A stretch of DNA of 64,000 nt, from the NCBI GenBank assembly GCA_037179385.1, contig CM074193.1:46343082-46407081 (forward strand). Reading direction: 5' to 3'. The number at the start of each line of letters is the position of its first letter. The first letter of the stretch is position 1. A program made the position numbers and the translations under genes. Below, piece by piece: positions 1-11,190 of the stretch. The notes under the pieces were generated by a model. It worked only from the letters and a program-made list of their open reading frames with translations, ran no database searches and had not been told where the DNA came from. The DNA is from Holothuria scabra. Taxonomy: Eukaryota > Echinodermata > Holothuroidea > Aspidochirotida > Holothuriidae.

Positions 1-700
1 TTGGACTTTCATATTTGGTAGGTGGAAGCAGAAGTGTTAAGAAACGAATCCTTACTACTTTAGGGTGAGGCAAGAAGTCATCTGGAGTCACCAGTCATCA
101 AAAGACAGAATTTCCCAAGAATCTCCAAAACTGTCTTCTGAGGTCATCAAAGGTCAAAAAGGAAAATTTCCTCTATAAAGTTCCCTTTCGGCAAGGAATC
201 ACTAAGCCTTTCGACTTTTTGGTATTCACTGCAGGCGTGTTTAGTCTCGTGGTACCCCGCGGAGCGGACCTTTGTTTCCTGGGCTCATCGGTTCCCAAAA
301 CTATATTACTAACAAGGAATATGCCGCACAGAGTGCTGCGCAGGTAAATCTCATGGCAGATATCCACTTCTCATACTGGGTGTCCTAGTTGGAATCGTGC
401 TTTATTCAGCGGACCACAAACTCAAATACTCTGACCTGTGAAAATAGTTACTGACAGATGAAGTACCTTAAAAATTCAAGATGTGATGTTTTTCTGACTT
501 TGTTACTTGTAAAATATGATTCATTTTATTGGATTTTGTAGACAATGAATAAATAATACAGACTGCAAAGTTTAAGGCAATATGACCAGTTTTAGTGTCA
601 ATTATTTATATTATAAACCACAACTTGAAGGGTGAACCCGTTAAAACTGGAAACTACGTGGGCGTGTTTCCAAGCTTTCTAGGAATGTTCCTAAGGGTGC
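1..700. other. No gene seen
   Basis: Only a decayed TAGCCTGCG-family fragment around 238-290 (GCGGAGCGGAC). The 64-codon minus frame at 173 overlaps it and is not coding. Confidence 0.5.
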
Positions 701-1000
701 ATAAACGTCTTATCCTCTCTGGGCAACTACAATTTTTGTAGTAGTCCACAGAAATTGCCAATTGCCACACATCTTTGACTGACAGCTGGTTAAAAATGAA
801 GAGTACCGAAGCTCGCATTACACAACATGTATTGTACTGACGGTGGTTTGATTACATATTGGGGTGTGGTATGCTCATCCTGAAACAATAAACTGGGGTT
901 GTGTCTTGATGAGGATAAGTTTTTGACAGTTGTGGGAGGGGCTCAAATAAGTGGGTTTGGAGATTTTGAACTGTTTGGGGTGAGAGGATCACGACTTTAA
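701..1000 (+). mobile_element. TTAA-bounded MITE family, copy A
   Basis: Diverged ~300-bp copy: central CACAGAAATTGCCAATTG and the right part with ACAATAAACTGGGGTTGTGT, ending GGGGTGAGAGG then TTTAA. The left end is eroded. Confidence 0.5.
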
Positions 1001-1497
1001 AGCAACATTAAAGTTAGAGTCAATGACTTTCGCGTCTCCTTGATCATAATGGGAGAATTCTGGTCGTGGATACCTCAACTGAATATTGTCTAAAAAAAAA
1101 AAAAAAACACACACAACAGCATTGTGTTCCTTGTACTTGGCTGTATTTTCTTTAGACGAATGGGGGACCTGGGCAAAGACTACAAGTAGGAAGTGGGGCA
1201 ATTTTCCACTAAACTTACACTTTCTTTGTGTTTACCGACTTTCGCTTGAAGTTTGGTCACTCTTTGTATTTATCAATTTTTATTATGATGGTATCGTTTT
1301 CAACTCTTTACTCAAGGGCAAACGATTTGGTTGATTGCTTAAAGAAACGAAGCGTTTTGACTGTCGCTAGTGTAGTAATAACTTCAGTGCCTTTGCATTA
1401 CTGTACGTAAAATCTATACAATGAGGTGTATGTAATTCTTAATCATATTTGTCTTACTCGAAAGTTTGATTTACAAATCGTGCCCGTTGAATTTCAG

Positions 1498-1619
1498 CGA
1501 TATACAAGTCTCTTCCAGTTAAATTGGCCTCGTTTTTCAATGAAGAAGGACAAATAACTGAAGATGGAATAGAAAGCGAGAGTTTACCATCAAAATCCAT
1601 CAGGAATAACTCATCGACG
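1498..1619 (+). CDS. Candidate coding exon of unknown gene (or far 5' Blimp1 exon)
   Basis: Between a TTGAATTTCAG acceptor and a GTAAGC donor lie two bases plus 40 open codons, including YKSLPVKLASFFNEEGQ and ITEDGIESESLP, ending NNSST. The composition (acidic, few odd residues) looks like real protein while the other frames have stops. It ends in phase 0, so it could splice to the phase-0 exon at 36388 or to another gene's exon. I do not recognise the peptide. It would be an internal exon; no start codon is visible in it. Confidence 0.5.
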
Positions 1620-2121
1620 GTAAGCCGGTAAGACTATCAAATATTTACTGGCTTTGGTTTTCAGTATAATGTATACTATATGTCTCAACCAGGGCTGTAA
1701 AAACTGAAAACCATTTTGAAGGTTCCTAAAGGGTGTTTCTTTAATATGTAGGACTTAAATATATAATCGAAACATAAAAATTGGAGCTTACCTGTGAATT
1801 AATTGGAGCTAAATTGTGGAGTGTTTTATGCTATAAATAAATGAGCGGAAAAACATAAAATGTAGTAAAAAAAAAAACGTTTCATATAGATGTATGTTGA
1901 TGGATTTTAGTGATGATCCGAGAGCACATGAAGGAATGAAAATAATGTATATTCTGAGGAAAATGCAGACTGAAACTATCGTTATGTATTTAAATTTATC
2001 CTACACCACTTTGTGTCAAATATTTCAACGAAAATAAAAAAAATATTCTCCACCTGAAATCCTCTGTAAGAAGTAAAGCAACTTACATTTTAGTTGCATG
2101 TTTAGAAACTTGTTAGATGCA

Positions 2122-2426
2122 TTAAAGGTCCAATCCTCTTACCCCAAACTACAATTCTTGTATGGGTTAACAGAAATTTTCAATCGGCTCGGCTCTTTGA
2201 TCGACAGCTAATTCAAAGAATGCAAATTACCAGAGCTTATTTTACACAGCATGAACTGTACTGAGAGTGTTTTGATTATATACATTGAGCTTTTTTATAC
2301 TCACCCTGAAGCAACAAACAGAGATTGTGTCTGGATGAGGATGAATTTCAGACAATTGTGGGAGGGGCTTCAGTAAGAAGACTGGGAGAACTGGTACTGT
2401 TTGGGGTCAGGGAACTTGGCCTTTAA
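2122..2426 (+). mobile_element. TTAA-bounded MITE family, copy B
   Basis: Intact-looking copy. Starts TTAAAGGTCCAATCCTCT and ends CTTGGCCTTTAA. The ends are imperfect inverted repeats of about 25 bp with TTAA at each edge, as in a TTAA-target (piggyBac-type) element; a TA target cannot be excluded. No coding capacity. Confidence 0.5.
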
Positions 2427-2901
2427 TATTGTAATTTTGGAGAGGGTTATCTTGCTTTTAAATAAGGTGGTCTATTTTCATCAAGAAGGGGCGCTTTTTT
2501 TGTATGCACTATAGTGAATGTGCTCATTCACCCCACCCCCCGGCCTCGAAAAAATATTGAAAAAGTAATATAGCGAGCGCTAGAACGCTTTTTTGGGCAG
2601 ACAAATATGGTTCCTTTATCAGCGGCTTACATTTAGCTATAAGAGGCTAAACGTGTGCCTACACTTTGCAAAGGTAAGACGATAATGAATCTACAAACTT
2701 TTACAGTCTTTTTTCTTTGAACTCTTGAAGCCAGCATTTATAGGGATTTTGCTCCATGAAGTTAAAAACCAGAGACTCCTCACCTTTAATTACGCAAGTA
2801 AATGTACATATCATTAGTAATAAAGCCATGCGGCTGTATGTTAAGTCAAGCGCATAAACCCTCCTGTCACACCAGACAAAGAATTTTTGTACCATAACAA
2901 C

Positions 2902-3376
2902 TTAAAGGTCTGATTCTCTCACCCCAAACTACAATTTTTGTAGTAGTCTACAGAAATTCTCAATTGGCACAGCTCTTTGACTGACTGCAAGTTCAAAAAT
3001 GCAGAGTACTGTAGCTTATGTTACACAGCATTTAATACACTGGTAGTGTTTTAATTACACTTTGAGGTCTTTTATACACATTCTGAGTCAGTGGCGTAGC
3101 CATGGGGGTTCTTCGGGGGGTTGAACCCCCCCCCCCATGACCCAACCTTGCAATTAAAAAAAAACACCTAAAAATAGCGGTTTTTCTCTCTCCCATTCAA
3201 CTTTTCCCTCATGTCGTGCCCCCACCATGACAAAATCTTGGCTACGCTACTGTTCTGAAGCAATAAACTGAGATTGTGTCTGGATAAGGATGAAGTTTAG
3301 ACAATTGTGGGACCCCTGAGAGGATTAAGTGAGGAGAATTTCAGCTGTATGGAGTGAGAGGACTATTAAGCCTTAA
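2902..3376 (+). mobile_element. TTAA-bounded MITE family, copy C, split by a hAT-like element
   Basis: Same family as copy B in the same orientation, edges TTAAAGG and CCTTAA. It is interrupted at 3089-3252 by a 164-bp element; removing that restores the usual ~303-bp length. Confidence 0.5.
3089..3252 (+). mobile_element. Short hAT-like element nested in copy C
   Basis: Inverted ends CAGTGGCGTAGCCA and TGGCTACGCTACTG. Flanks TTCTGAGT (3081-3088) and TTCTGAAG (3253-3260) agree at 6 of 8 positions, fitting the 8-bp target duplication of hAT transposons. It has an 11-base C run. A second member lies at 33390-33552 in the other orientation. Confidence 0.5.
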
Positions 3377-3774
3377 AGCATGAATGGAAACCGTGCAACT
3401 AGATTTAAAGTAGGGGTAACTATAAGATTTTCTGTGTTTATATTGTCTTGACCTCTGACCCAGGCTGTATGGAAAATGCACAGTGACCCGAAGCCTAATA
3501 ACGTTGCCTACTGAGTTTGTGGATTACCTCTTTAGGAAGATTCTATAAGTTCCCCAATCGGGAAAAACATTAAGCATGAACGCCGCCATGTTGCATATTT
3601 TAACCACAATTCTCTGTGTGCGCTTTCATTGGCGAAAAATGTTTGTGTTCTGATCTGATTAACCTGGTTTATCGGTCCAACATAATGAAACTACATTAAC
3701 AATTCAGTGTATGTTTCGCTATTATCGCTGTAGCTTATTTTTCTTTGTTTTAAGCTAGCGATATTTTTTGGGTT

Positions 3775-4038
3775 TTAATCAAGCAAAAAACACCCATTCA
3801 TTTCATTTCTGAATAGCAGACTCTCTGATCTAATTAACAGGAGTATGTCTTCGGTTGCTCCATTTGTCTTTTCAATTTGCAACTTTAGTTTTGGATTTTT
3901 TTCGTTCAGTAAGTCGACAGGGAGCGCGCCTTTCTGTGCACCCACAAGTCGAGAAAAGCCTGCTGCATCCCCTTCCATCGTCCGTATGTCATATCCCTGC
4001 TTATACATAAACGAGTTCAGCCAACGGAGTTCCCAATA
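3775..4038 (-). pseudogene. Unrecognised ORF remnant cut by a TTAA element
   Basis: Minus-strand frame with protein-like text (WELRWLNSFMYKQGYDIR, then KGALPVDLLNEKNPKLKL, LLLIRSESLLFRNE) that stops at 3775. On its 5' side it is open back to 4038, exactly where the TTAA-bounded element 4039-4342 begins. No continuing frame is obvious on the other side of the insertion. It may be a fragment of a gene or transposon protein; I cannot name the family. Confidence 0.5.
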
Positions 4039-4342
4039 TTAATTGCCCAGTTCTCTCACCCAAAACAGTACCAATTCTCCTAACCCTCTTGCTGAAGCCC
4101 CTCCCACAACTGTCTAAAATTCTTGCTCATCCAGATACAATCTAAGTTTATTGCTTCAAGGTGAGTATGGAAAACTCAATTAATATAATCAAAACACTCT
4201 CAGTACCGCTCATGCTGTGTAATATAAGCTTTGATACTCTGCATTGTTTGAATTAGCTGTCAATCAAAGAGCTGAGCAAATTGAAAATTTCGGTACCCCC
4301 GTACCAAAATTGTAGTTTGGGTTGAGAGGTTTGGCCCTTTAA
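4039..4342 (-). mobile_element. TTAA-bounded MITE family, copy D
   Basis: 304 bp in reverse orientation, edges TTAATTGCCCAG and TTTGGCCCTTTAA. It abuts the minus-strand ORF remnant at 3775-4038. Confidence 0.5.
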
Positions 4343-5272
4343 ATTACCAACAATTGCACAAACAATATTAGAGCAACGGCTGGTTTACAAGTATAGTTTA
4401 TTAAGACTTTTCGAGTAGCATATACACTTGCTCATTTCAACACGCATGGATAGTCATCTACATATTGAAGGCAAACCTTTGCAGAGGGGGCTTGTAGTCT
4501 GCAGTTCACTCCGTTTTCGGCACAACTTCTTTGAATAGGGTCTCAAAGTTGAGTTGCATAGTTTATGCACATGGGCTTCGACCTGGTGAAACAATTTTTC
4601 TAAAGCCGCTATCGTGTCCCGGACAGGATTCGCCCCCCCAAAAAACACTTTCACACTCACATTGACGGGCATATACACAAAACAGAAAAGGAGTATTCTT
4701 TATAATTAGCCTATAATTGTAGGTTCAAATTGACGTTAAATCGAAGCCTCAAAGTCATCATTTTGTTTATAACGCCTGTTATTTTTTTTTAGTCTACTTG
4801 AATTATTTGGAGATAGAAAGATATGTTTTACCCCGATTTATTCATTAGTGGGGCAATTGCCCCTGCTCACCAGGATCGACACGCCTTTTAAACAGGGAGC
4901 TGCCGTTCCATCATGTACATTCATTTTGATTGCCAAATTTAAGGTTCGAACTTTGATCTGATGTATTTAGTGCGGGTTTACACCAGGCGAGTAGCTAAGG
5001 GAGAGTTTAGGGGGTGAATGACTTTCTTGACCAAAGATTGACTAAAAAAGGAATAATGGCAAAAGGAGGAAAAGTAAAGAAGACTTTGTTACGATTGAGG
5101 TACAAACATTGCACCATTTCTAATTTAGGGACCTAAAAAGCCATTTTATTCATACGAAAGGGATTTTCATCCCTCCTTTTACATCCCACTCATGACCACT
5201 ACAGCAACCATCATAACACAATTCTGGCTAATCGTCTGAGCCACACCTAGTTTGGGTTCTTTTGCCATCATG

Positions 5273-5372
5273 TACAAGCCAGTGAGCCACAACTGGAAAA
5301 TGGCCGTGGCCGGCTCGACTTGAACCAACAGGTTGGAAACTGGGCCGTAAAACTCCATCTAACTATCTAACT
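5273..5372 (+). mobile_element. SINE 3' tail fragment
   Basis: Carries AGTGAGCCACAACTGG, GGCCGTGGCCGG and CGTAAAACTCCATCTAAC, matching the end of the SINE at 28490. The tRNA head is missing. A weaker fragment follows at 5450-5490. Confidence 0.5.
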
Positions 5373-6710
5373 TGCCATCATGCCATCATGAACCTACTGC
5401 TATTGTGCTTAATGCTCAGCTTAAGCAGTGGGATAGGGACTCACAAACCCATGAGCCAGTCATCACACTGGAAAAGGGCCATAGCCGTCCCCTGAATAGT
5501 TAAACAATCAGTTAAGGCTGTACTCGGTGCACCCTTAATACATGTTTAGCTACTACAAGTTAAATATTTAGCAATTAAACGTGTCTATGATAGCGAAATG
5601 TCTAGAAGGTAGACAAGTGTGTTTAGCATCTAACCGTGTTTACAAACTTTGCCGGGACAAAAAGTACTTTGAAAATTTCTGTTATTCCTAAACACATTTT
5701 TAGAGTGTAGCATTCCATTAAAAAGCGGTTCTCTTACTTTATCAATCCAAAATACTATGAAAATCCGAGATGTGTTTAGACTGTCTTTGCGGAGCGAAAA
5801 GAGCGTAAAAAATTGTGGAGAAATTTCGAACAAAATCGGCAGATTTTTTAAGTAGAGCTAATCTTGCATTACGTTAAACAACGGTGGATAGTGTATAAGT
5901 ACAGGTCCTTGCACCATTGAAAGTACATGCGCAGGATGTAGGAAGCGGCTCGACTGTTAGGTCGTTCTCAGTGACGTCACAACTAGGCAATAGCAACGGC
6001 CAGGTCTGAGGGCACGCCTGTACGTACATATAGGGTTTGTCCTCAGACATGGCTGAGATACGCCACGTGAAAGGCTGCTATGACGTGAGAACTATCAATA
6101 ACATTAACCCCGGAGGGTGAATTATCTTGTTAATAATGCACAGTTCCAGAGTTGTTTGACCTTATTCATTCATACAGCGTGAAGCAATAATATTTTGTTT
6201 AACTAAAAGACGGGAAAAGATAACATTTCGTTTGTAAATGACCACATTGAAACAGAAGGCTATAACTTCGAGCAAACCAAGAGCCAAACCTGAGTAAAAT
6301 CTGAATATAGAGTGGCCTAAGATGAATGCGGTTATCAGTTTCAGTGGGTTTATGTTAGGATAATTCACTATCACCTGATCTATTGGACCAATAAAACTTG
6401 AAGATGAATGGATGTGAGTGGTGTATGGGGTCTATTACTTTGACATAATGCTCTTTATAAAGAGTGCATTTCGTTCATAGGCTTTCTTTGTCATGATAAA
6501 TTTAACATATGGGCTTATAACAAGTTCATCAGGCAGTCTTACCGCACCCTAAGCTACATTTTTCTTTTACAGAAATTCTCAGTGAGCAAAGCTCTTTGAT
6601 TGACAGAAATTTAAAAAAAAGCACGATACTTTAATTTATATTAGACAGCATGTCCTGTACTGAGAGTGTTCTGGTTACACATTGGACCTGGTCTTGAACA
6701 CCCTGAACGT

Positions 6711-8240
6711 CAGGGGTGGCGCAAGGATTTTCCCTACAAGGGACCAGCATTTCGAAGTCCCGACAAAGGTGAAGAGTTCCTAAAAGGACGTGACCGGCTA
6801 CGCACGCCAAAGTTTGGGCTTTCTTTTAAACAAACATTTAAAAATCCGAAGCTTGTTTTGAAGAAACTTGACTTTTTGTAAAGAGCATTACAGTGATCGG
6901 GGTATCTGATGCAGAATCTGCTCTTTATATGATTAAAATCCAATAAGTTGTATGGTCGGCTGAAATTCGTTTGGGGTTGCGCATTTTACTATGCTCTCAG
7001 ACGAAACTGGAACTTCAGTTTGACCGACAACTTTTTACCTTGAAGAAAGATTTGGCAAAGAGCTCATTGTGGAGAAATGTAAATGAAAATGAAATTTATT
7101 GAATGATATTGTAGCTTTTTGGTAATGTGGAATTGAATTATTTTGGGGTTTTATTAAGTGATCTTCCTTTTAATAGCAAATCTAAGTAAAAGTTCGGGAT
7201 GATTGAAGTTGGCTTCAAGTCGGGGTTCCTTTGTAAAGAGCATCCGCCAAAATTGGAACTTAAATAAATTAGCAAAGTGATCAGAAATAATAATCCTCAT
7301 CATTGACACAAAACGGAATACGATGTGCAAGCCTTCAATATTATTTTCAGATAACTGTTCGTATGAAACACTATCTTAGCGGAGCGCCATCGTTGGATGG
7401 CGGGAGCCGTACAGAAAAAAATGAAAAAATTGGACCCTTCAGACAGCCGCAAATGGCATTTCTCGGGCTTGTGACTAGGAACGAAGCAAACGTTATTTTG
7501 AGCTTTCGTTTGCAATAAATATTTTACTCCAATAGAAAAACCCAAAACTTGTAAAGTGATCGGAAAATTATCAGATAAAATGTATCACTATTCTTGGATG
7601 AAATGATTTTGTACCTATTAGGGGAAAAATATACAACAGAATTGAAAAGGTGTTAAATGTTCTTCACTCTATTGTGACTCTTGGCTAAACTCAAGAGCTA
7701 CTGAAGAAGCTAGGAGGCGGGCTGTGGGCTTTTTTTTTTCAAAAGAACCCCCAAACCCCGCCTTCTACGCCTATGGCAGAAATTTTGTTTTATTTGTAGA
7801 GGAGAATTGGACGATTGACGTCTTTATAAGAGATCACTCTGCCCAAGTTCATGATATGGGCAAAATCAAGACTGAAGTTTTTTATGTTTCATATTTTTCC
7901 TTCCGGTGAAAATGGAAAAATGTGTACTTCATTTTCAGAATGTATTGCATATTTGGAGGTTTTATTGAGCAAAATTGGTCCTTTGTAAGAAAACTTGAGA
8001 ATTTAGAGCGTTTCCTTGAAAAATAAAGTTTTTTTCATACCGTCAAAATCAAGAAGATTGTTGTGGTTGGGGGTCGAAGATGGCTGTTTATATCGGACTT
8101 ATATATTTTATTGTACGGTTGAAAGCTCCCCGACGAAAATGGACCTCTTTTCCGAAGGGGGGAGGGGCAGCCTTTCCGACGGGGGAGGGGGAGGGGCATG
8201 GCCCCTCGGCCACTCGATCACCCGGCTGGCGCTACCCTTG
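6711..8240 (+). mobile_element. 1530-bp non-autonomous hAT-like element
   Basis: Inverted ends CAGGGGTGGCGCAAGG and, reversed, CAAGGGTAGCGCCAG. Flanks CTGAACGT and CTAAACGC agree at 6 of 8 positions, as an aged 8-bp target duplication. Internal frames are short and show no transposase motifs, so it must have moved using enzyme from elsewhere. A G-rich segment (8157-8199) lies near the right end. Confidence 0.5.
8157..8199 (+). other. G-rich tract inside the 1.5-kb hAT-like element
   Basis: Repeated G4-5 runs (GGGGGGAGGGG, GGGGGAGGGGGAGGGG) about 45 bp from the element's right end; fits a quadruplex pattern. Confidence 0.5.
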
Positions 8241-8371
8241 CTAAACGCTGAAACAATGAATTAAGATTGTGTCTGCATAGGAATGAATTTCAGACACTCG
8301 TGTGAGGAGCTAGGAGTAAGAAGGCTGGAAGAATTAAAACTCTCTGGGGTGAGAAGAATTTTGCCTTTATA

Positions 8372-9484
8372 TATTGAAACTTATTTTTTTTTTTATACGA
8401 TGAAACCATCGTGTAAGTAATGATACAGTACTTCAGTGAGGGTGCTGGAAAACTGAATGTTTTATGAAGGGTTAATGGAGCCTTTTCAGAAAAATAAACT
8501 TCTAAAACTGCCTGCGGGATGGCCCCAACAAAGTAGAGTGGATAAGGGGTGGAGATACTATGTCCCTCTCGGGGCCAGGTTGCCCCCTTCGGAAAAAGTC
8601 TTTCTCAGGTATTTCTACGAGAAACCTTAAGTTGAGCCCGGCATTTAATAAAATATATGTTTAACTCCAGTCGTCCAAGTATTTTTTTGATTTTGCATAC
8701 AAGAAAGGCAGATTCTTCAATAAAAATCCTCAAATTTTCCAATTCTTCCCGAAAAAAGGCAAAACTTTCTACATTTTCTTAAAGATATAAGATCCAGATT
8801 TTCAAATATTTATGATAAGAAACCCAAAAGATTCTCCAGTTTCGTGTAAACAGTATAAATCCTTAACACCAACAAACTTCGAACGTCCCTACAATATGCT
8901 TCGTGTTTCTCACAGAAAAGGCAGTCGCAAGCGCAGACGCAGACGCAGGCGCAGACGGACTTTTCAGATAGGACCTCCCAGTTATCCAATTTTGTTGCAA
9001 AGAGACCCTAACTGTTCACGCTCACATCCACGGGCCTCAGACAAAATTTATAACCACAACATATTCATTCACTTCCACAACCTACTTGAGTAACTTTGGT
9101 AGAAAAACAAGTTTTTCCATTCAAATTTGTCCTTACAAAGCACTTTTTTGCTGAATGCTAAAACTATTTTTTTTTTCAATAAGATCTACTTTTACACATA
9201 TTTAAGGTGTTTAAACATTCCGCACGCCGCAAATTGTGAGTACCCGTCCTGCAACACATTAATTTTGTAGGGGTTTGCACGTTGTCCCCTATATTTCCCC
9301 GTCGGGCAAATTCTGCCCTCTGTCATAATGACTGTATAGTAAGCTTTAAGCAGTAACTAACATCCATCACACATTTAGACACTCGAAAGCTCTGAGGTGT
9401 TAGCACATCTCTGGATGAAAATTAAGTCTATGGAGAGCTTTATTATTTATTTCTTCGATTAACCCAATTCCGTATTGACCTACC
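8372..9484. other. Gene-free stretch
   Basis: AT-rich, with phrases akin to hAT interiors (CAAAACTTTCTACATTTTC) near 8700-8800 and the CGCAGA microsatellite. No splice-consistent frame. Confidence 0.5.
8925..8962 (+). repeat. CGCAGA hexamer microsatellite
   Basis: Five to six units of CGCAGA with one variant, translating to poly-Arg in one frame. Simple repeat, not a coding signal. Confidence 0.5.
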
Positions 9485-9567
9485 TTGGCTGGAGGGGGGG
9501 GGGGGGGGCGATGAACAAAATCAAAGGGAAAAATGCCCCTCTTGCCACCCCTGTAGCGCCGCCACTG
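9485..9567. mobile_element. hAT-like element fragment
   Basis: One terminus only: GTAGCGCCGCCACTG at 9553-9567 (reverse of CAGTGGCGGCGC), with a 15-G run at 9494-9508. The other end was not found. Confidence 0.5.
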
Positions 9568-9684
9568 TTCATAATACACCACATCCAAAATGCTGGGGTA
9601 GTGCTATGATGTTAACTGTTTGCACCGTATTACTATTACGTCACCAAATGACAATAAATTTACACTTTTACGTTAACTTAACAG

Positions 9685-9749
9685 ACTTCCTTAACGATGG
9701 ACAAGGAATTGGGCTACGAAACAAACTGTTTCGATTACTTTCTCAAGTT
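9685..9749 (+). CDS. Weak candidate exon with start codon
   Basis: After an AACAG acceptor, an open frame includes an ATG at 9697 in a good context (AACGATGG) and reads MDKELGYETNCFDYFLK before a perfect GTAAGT donor. Length 65 nt, phase 0 in and phase 2 out. No partner exon with matching phase was found and the peptide is unrecognised, so this could be chance. Confidence 0.5.
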
Positions 9750-10797
9750 GTAAGTTTATGAAAGGTTAAATGTTATAAAGTAACGCATGGCAATTGTTTT
9801 TAATGAAGTAGGCCCTACTGTGGTCGTAGTTATATTTCCTCAAAAGTTGTACCGAAACCACTCGTATGTATTGAAGTCGCTTTAGCCATGAAAGATGTCT
9901 CAGAACCTCTTTAAATTGAATATCTACTGAGATAGGAACCAACTCTCTCTGACTGTTTGCTAGGGATTTGGACTTTATACTTTACTTGAGTTATCGTTTA
10001 CTTGTTTAGTGCATCGAAAGGTTATTAAGATGGCTGTCTATTTAACTTTCCGTTTTAAAGTTAACAACAGCAAGATTCTGATTGGCTAAGTCACGATTAG
10101 CGTTATCGCCCTTTTTAACTCGTCGACTTGAAACACCGTCTAAAAATTTCACTCTGCAGTATTGTGACTTTCGCAAACGCCTCTCTCTGCACCGAAGGAC
10201 TAAGAGTTGGACCAGAATAACTCAACCGAACCAACAAGACAAAAAACGGGACTAAATGCAATAAGTTTGTTCAATTTTGAAGGTCAGTCATGTAAACGAA
10301 TTTCATTATCACAGTGAAAAGCATTCTAACACTTTTATTTTTCAAATAAGCCCAGCAAGGGCTTTTATTTGACTTGAAAAGTTGTCGCCTTTAAACGCAG
10401 TGCTAAGTTTGTATTCTGAAGCATGGTTTGCTTTTTTGTTTGTATTTTTGTAGGTAGGCATGACGTTATAATATCACAATAGGCTCATTCATCGCATGCG
10501 AATACGCTTATCCGGTTGTAGGCCTATAAATAGGCACCAATTTATTATACGCACTGCGTTAAATCGGTCATATCGTCCCCGTTCTGGCGTTCTGACCACG
10601 GAGTTGTCAACTCCCCCTTCTGACGAATCGCAAAATTTCACGAATCAGTGTACTTTCTATTTTACATAGTGAAAAATGCTGACTTATGGGGAAATTTTTT
10701 GCCTTATCGTTTTTATGTTTGGGATTGTAGAAAATAATATGTATTTCAAAGTAATTCTAATTTATAATGCTACGACAACACAATTGGGCAAGAATCG

Positions 10798-10875
10798 CAT
10801 TCGTCACTATGCCAGAATTGGCAAATTTTCACATTCGTCACTATGCCAATTTGCAATTTGTTACTACGCCAGAAA
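10798..10875 (+). repeat. Short direct repeat
   Basis: CATTCGTCACTATGCCA occurs at 10798 and again about 36 bp on, with a third degenerate unit (TTACTACGCCAGAA). Head of the TGTGACAAA-rich stretch that follows. Confidence 0.5.
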
Positions 10876-10939
10876 GGGGACAATATATCTAAGTGCAAAC
10901 TACGTGTAATGCTGAGTTTAAATGGGTCAATATTAGCGT

Positions 10940-11190
10940 CTGTGACCGTCACTCTTGTAACATTCCATCACTCTCGTCACATTCATCCATTTTTTGTCAC
11001 AAGAATGATCGCACCTTTTGTGACGAATTATGGCGACTGGTGTGACAAAACTCGTAACCCCCTTTGTGACAAACGTGAACGATTGTGACAAAAAGGTACC
11101 ATAGTTTTTAAGAAGTGGGCAATCATTGTGAAATCATTAATTTTGTTCGGTGCGACAAAAGTTGTATTGCTACAAAAGTGATTGTTAAAA
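10940..11190. repeat. Cluster of TGTGACAAA words
   Basis: At least seven copies of TGTGACAAA, TTTGTCACA or close variants occur in 250 bp on both strands (for example TTTTGTCACAAG, TTTTGTGACGAA, GTGTGACAAAAC, TTTGTGACAAAC, TTGTGACAAAAA). This could be a decayed satellite, part of a repeat, or a cluster of binding sites. Confidence 0.5.

Larger units (their letters stand above)
6528..8371 (+). mobile_element. TTAA-bounded MITE family, copy E, split by a 1.5-kb hAT-like element
   Basis: The left half (6528-6710) and right half (8241-8371) together make one diverged family copy; shared text includes TTGATTGACAGAAATT and ATTAAGATTGTGTCTGC. The gap is filled by the element 6711-8240. Edges are eroded, so limits are approximate. 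Confidence 0.5.

Noticed and set aside
8812..9093. Frame encoding an Arg-rich peptide
   Set aside because: The Arg run is the CGCAGA microsatellite.
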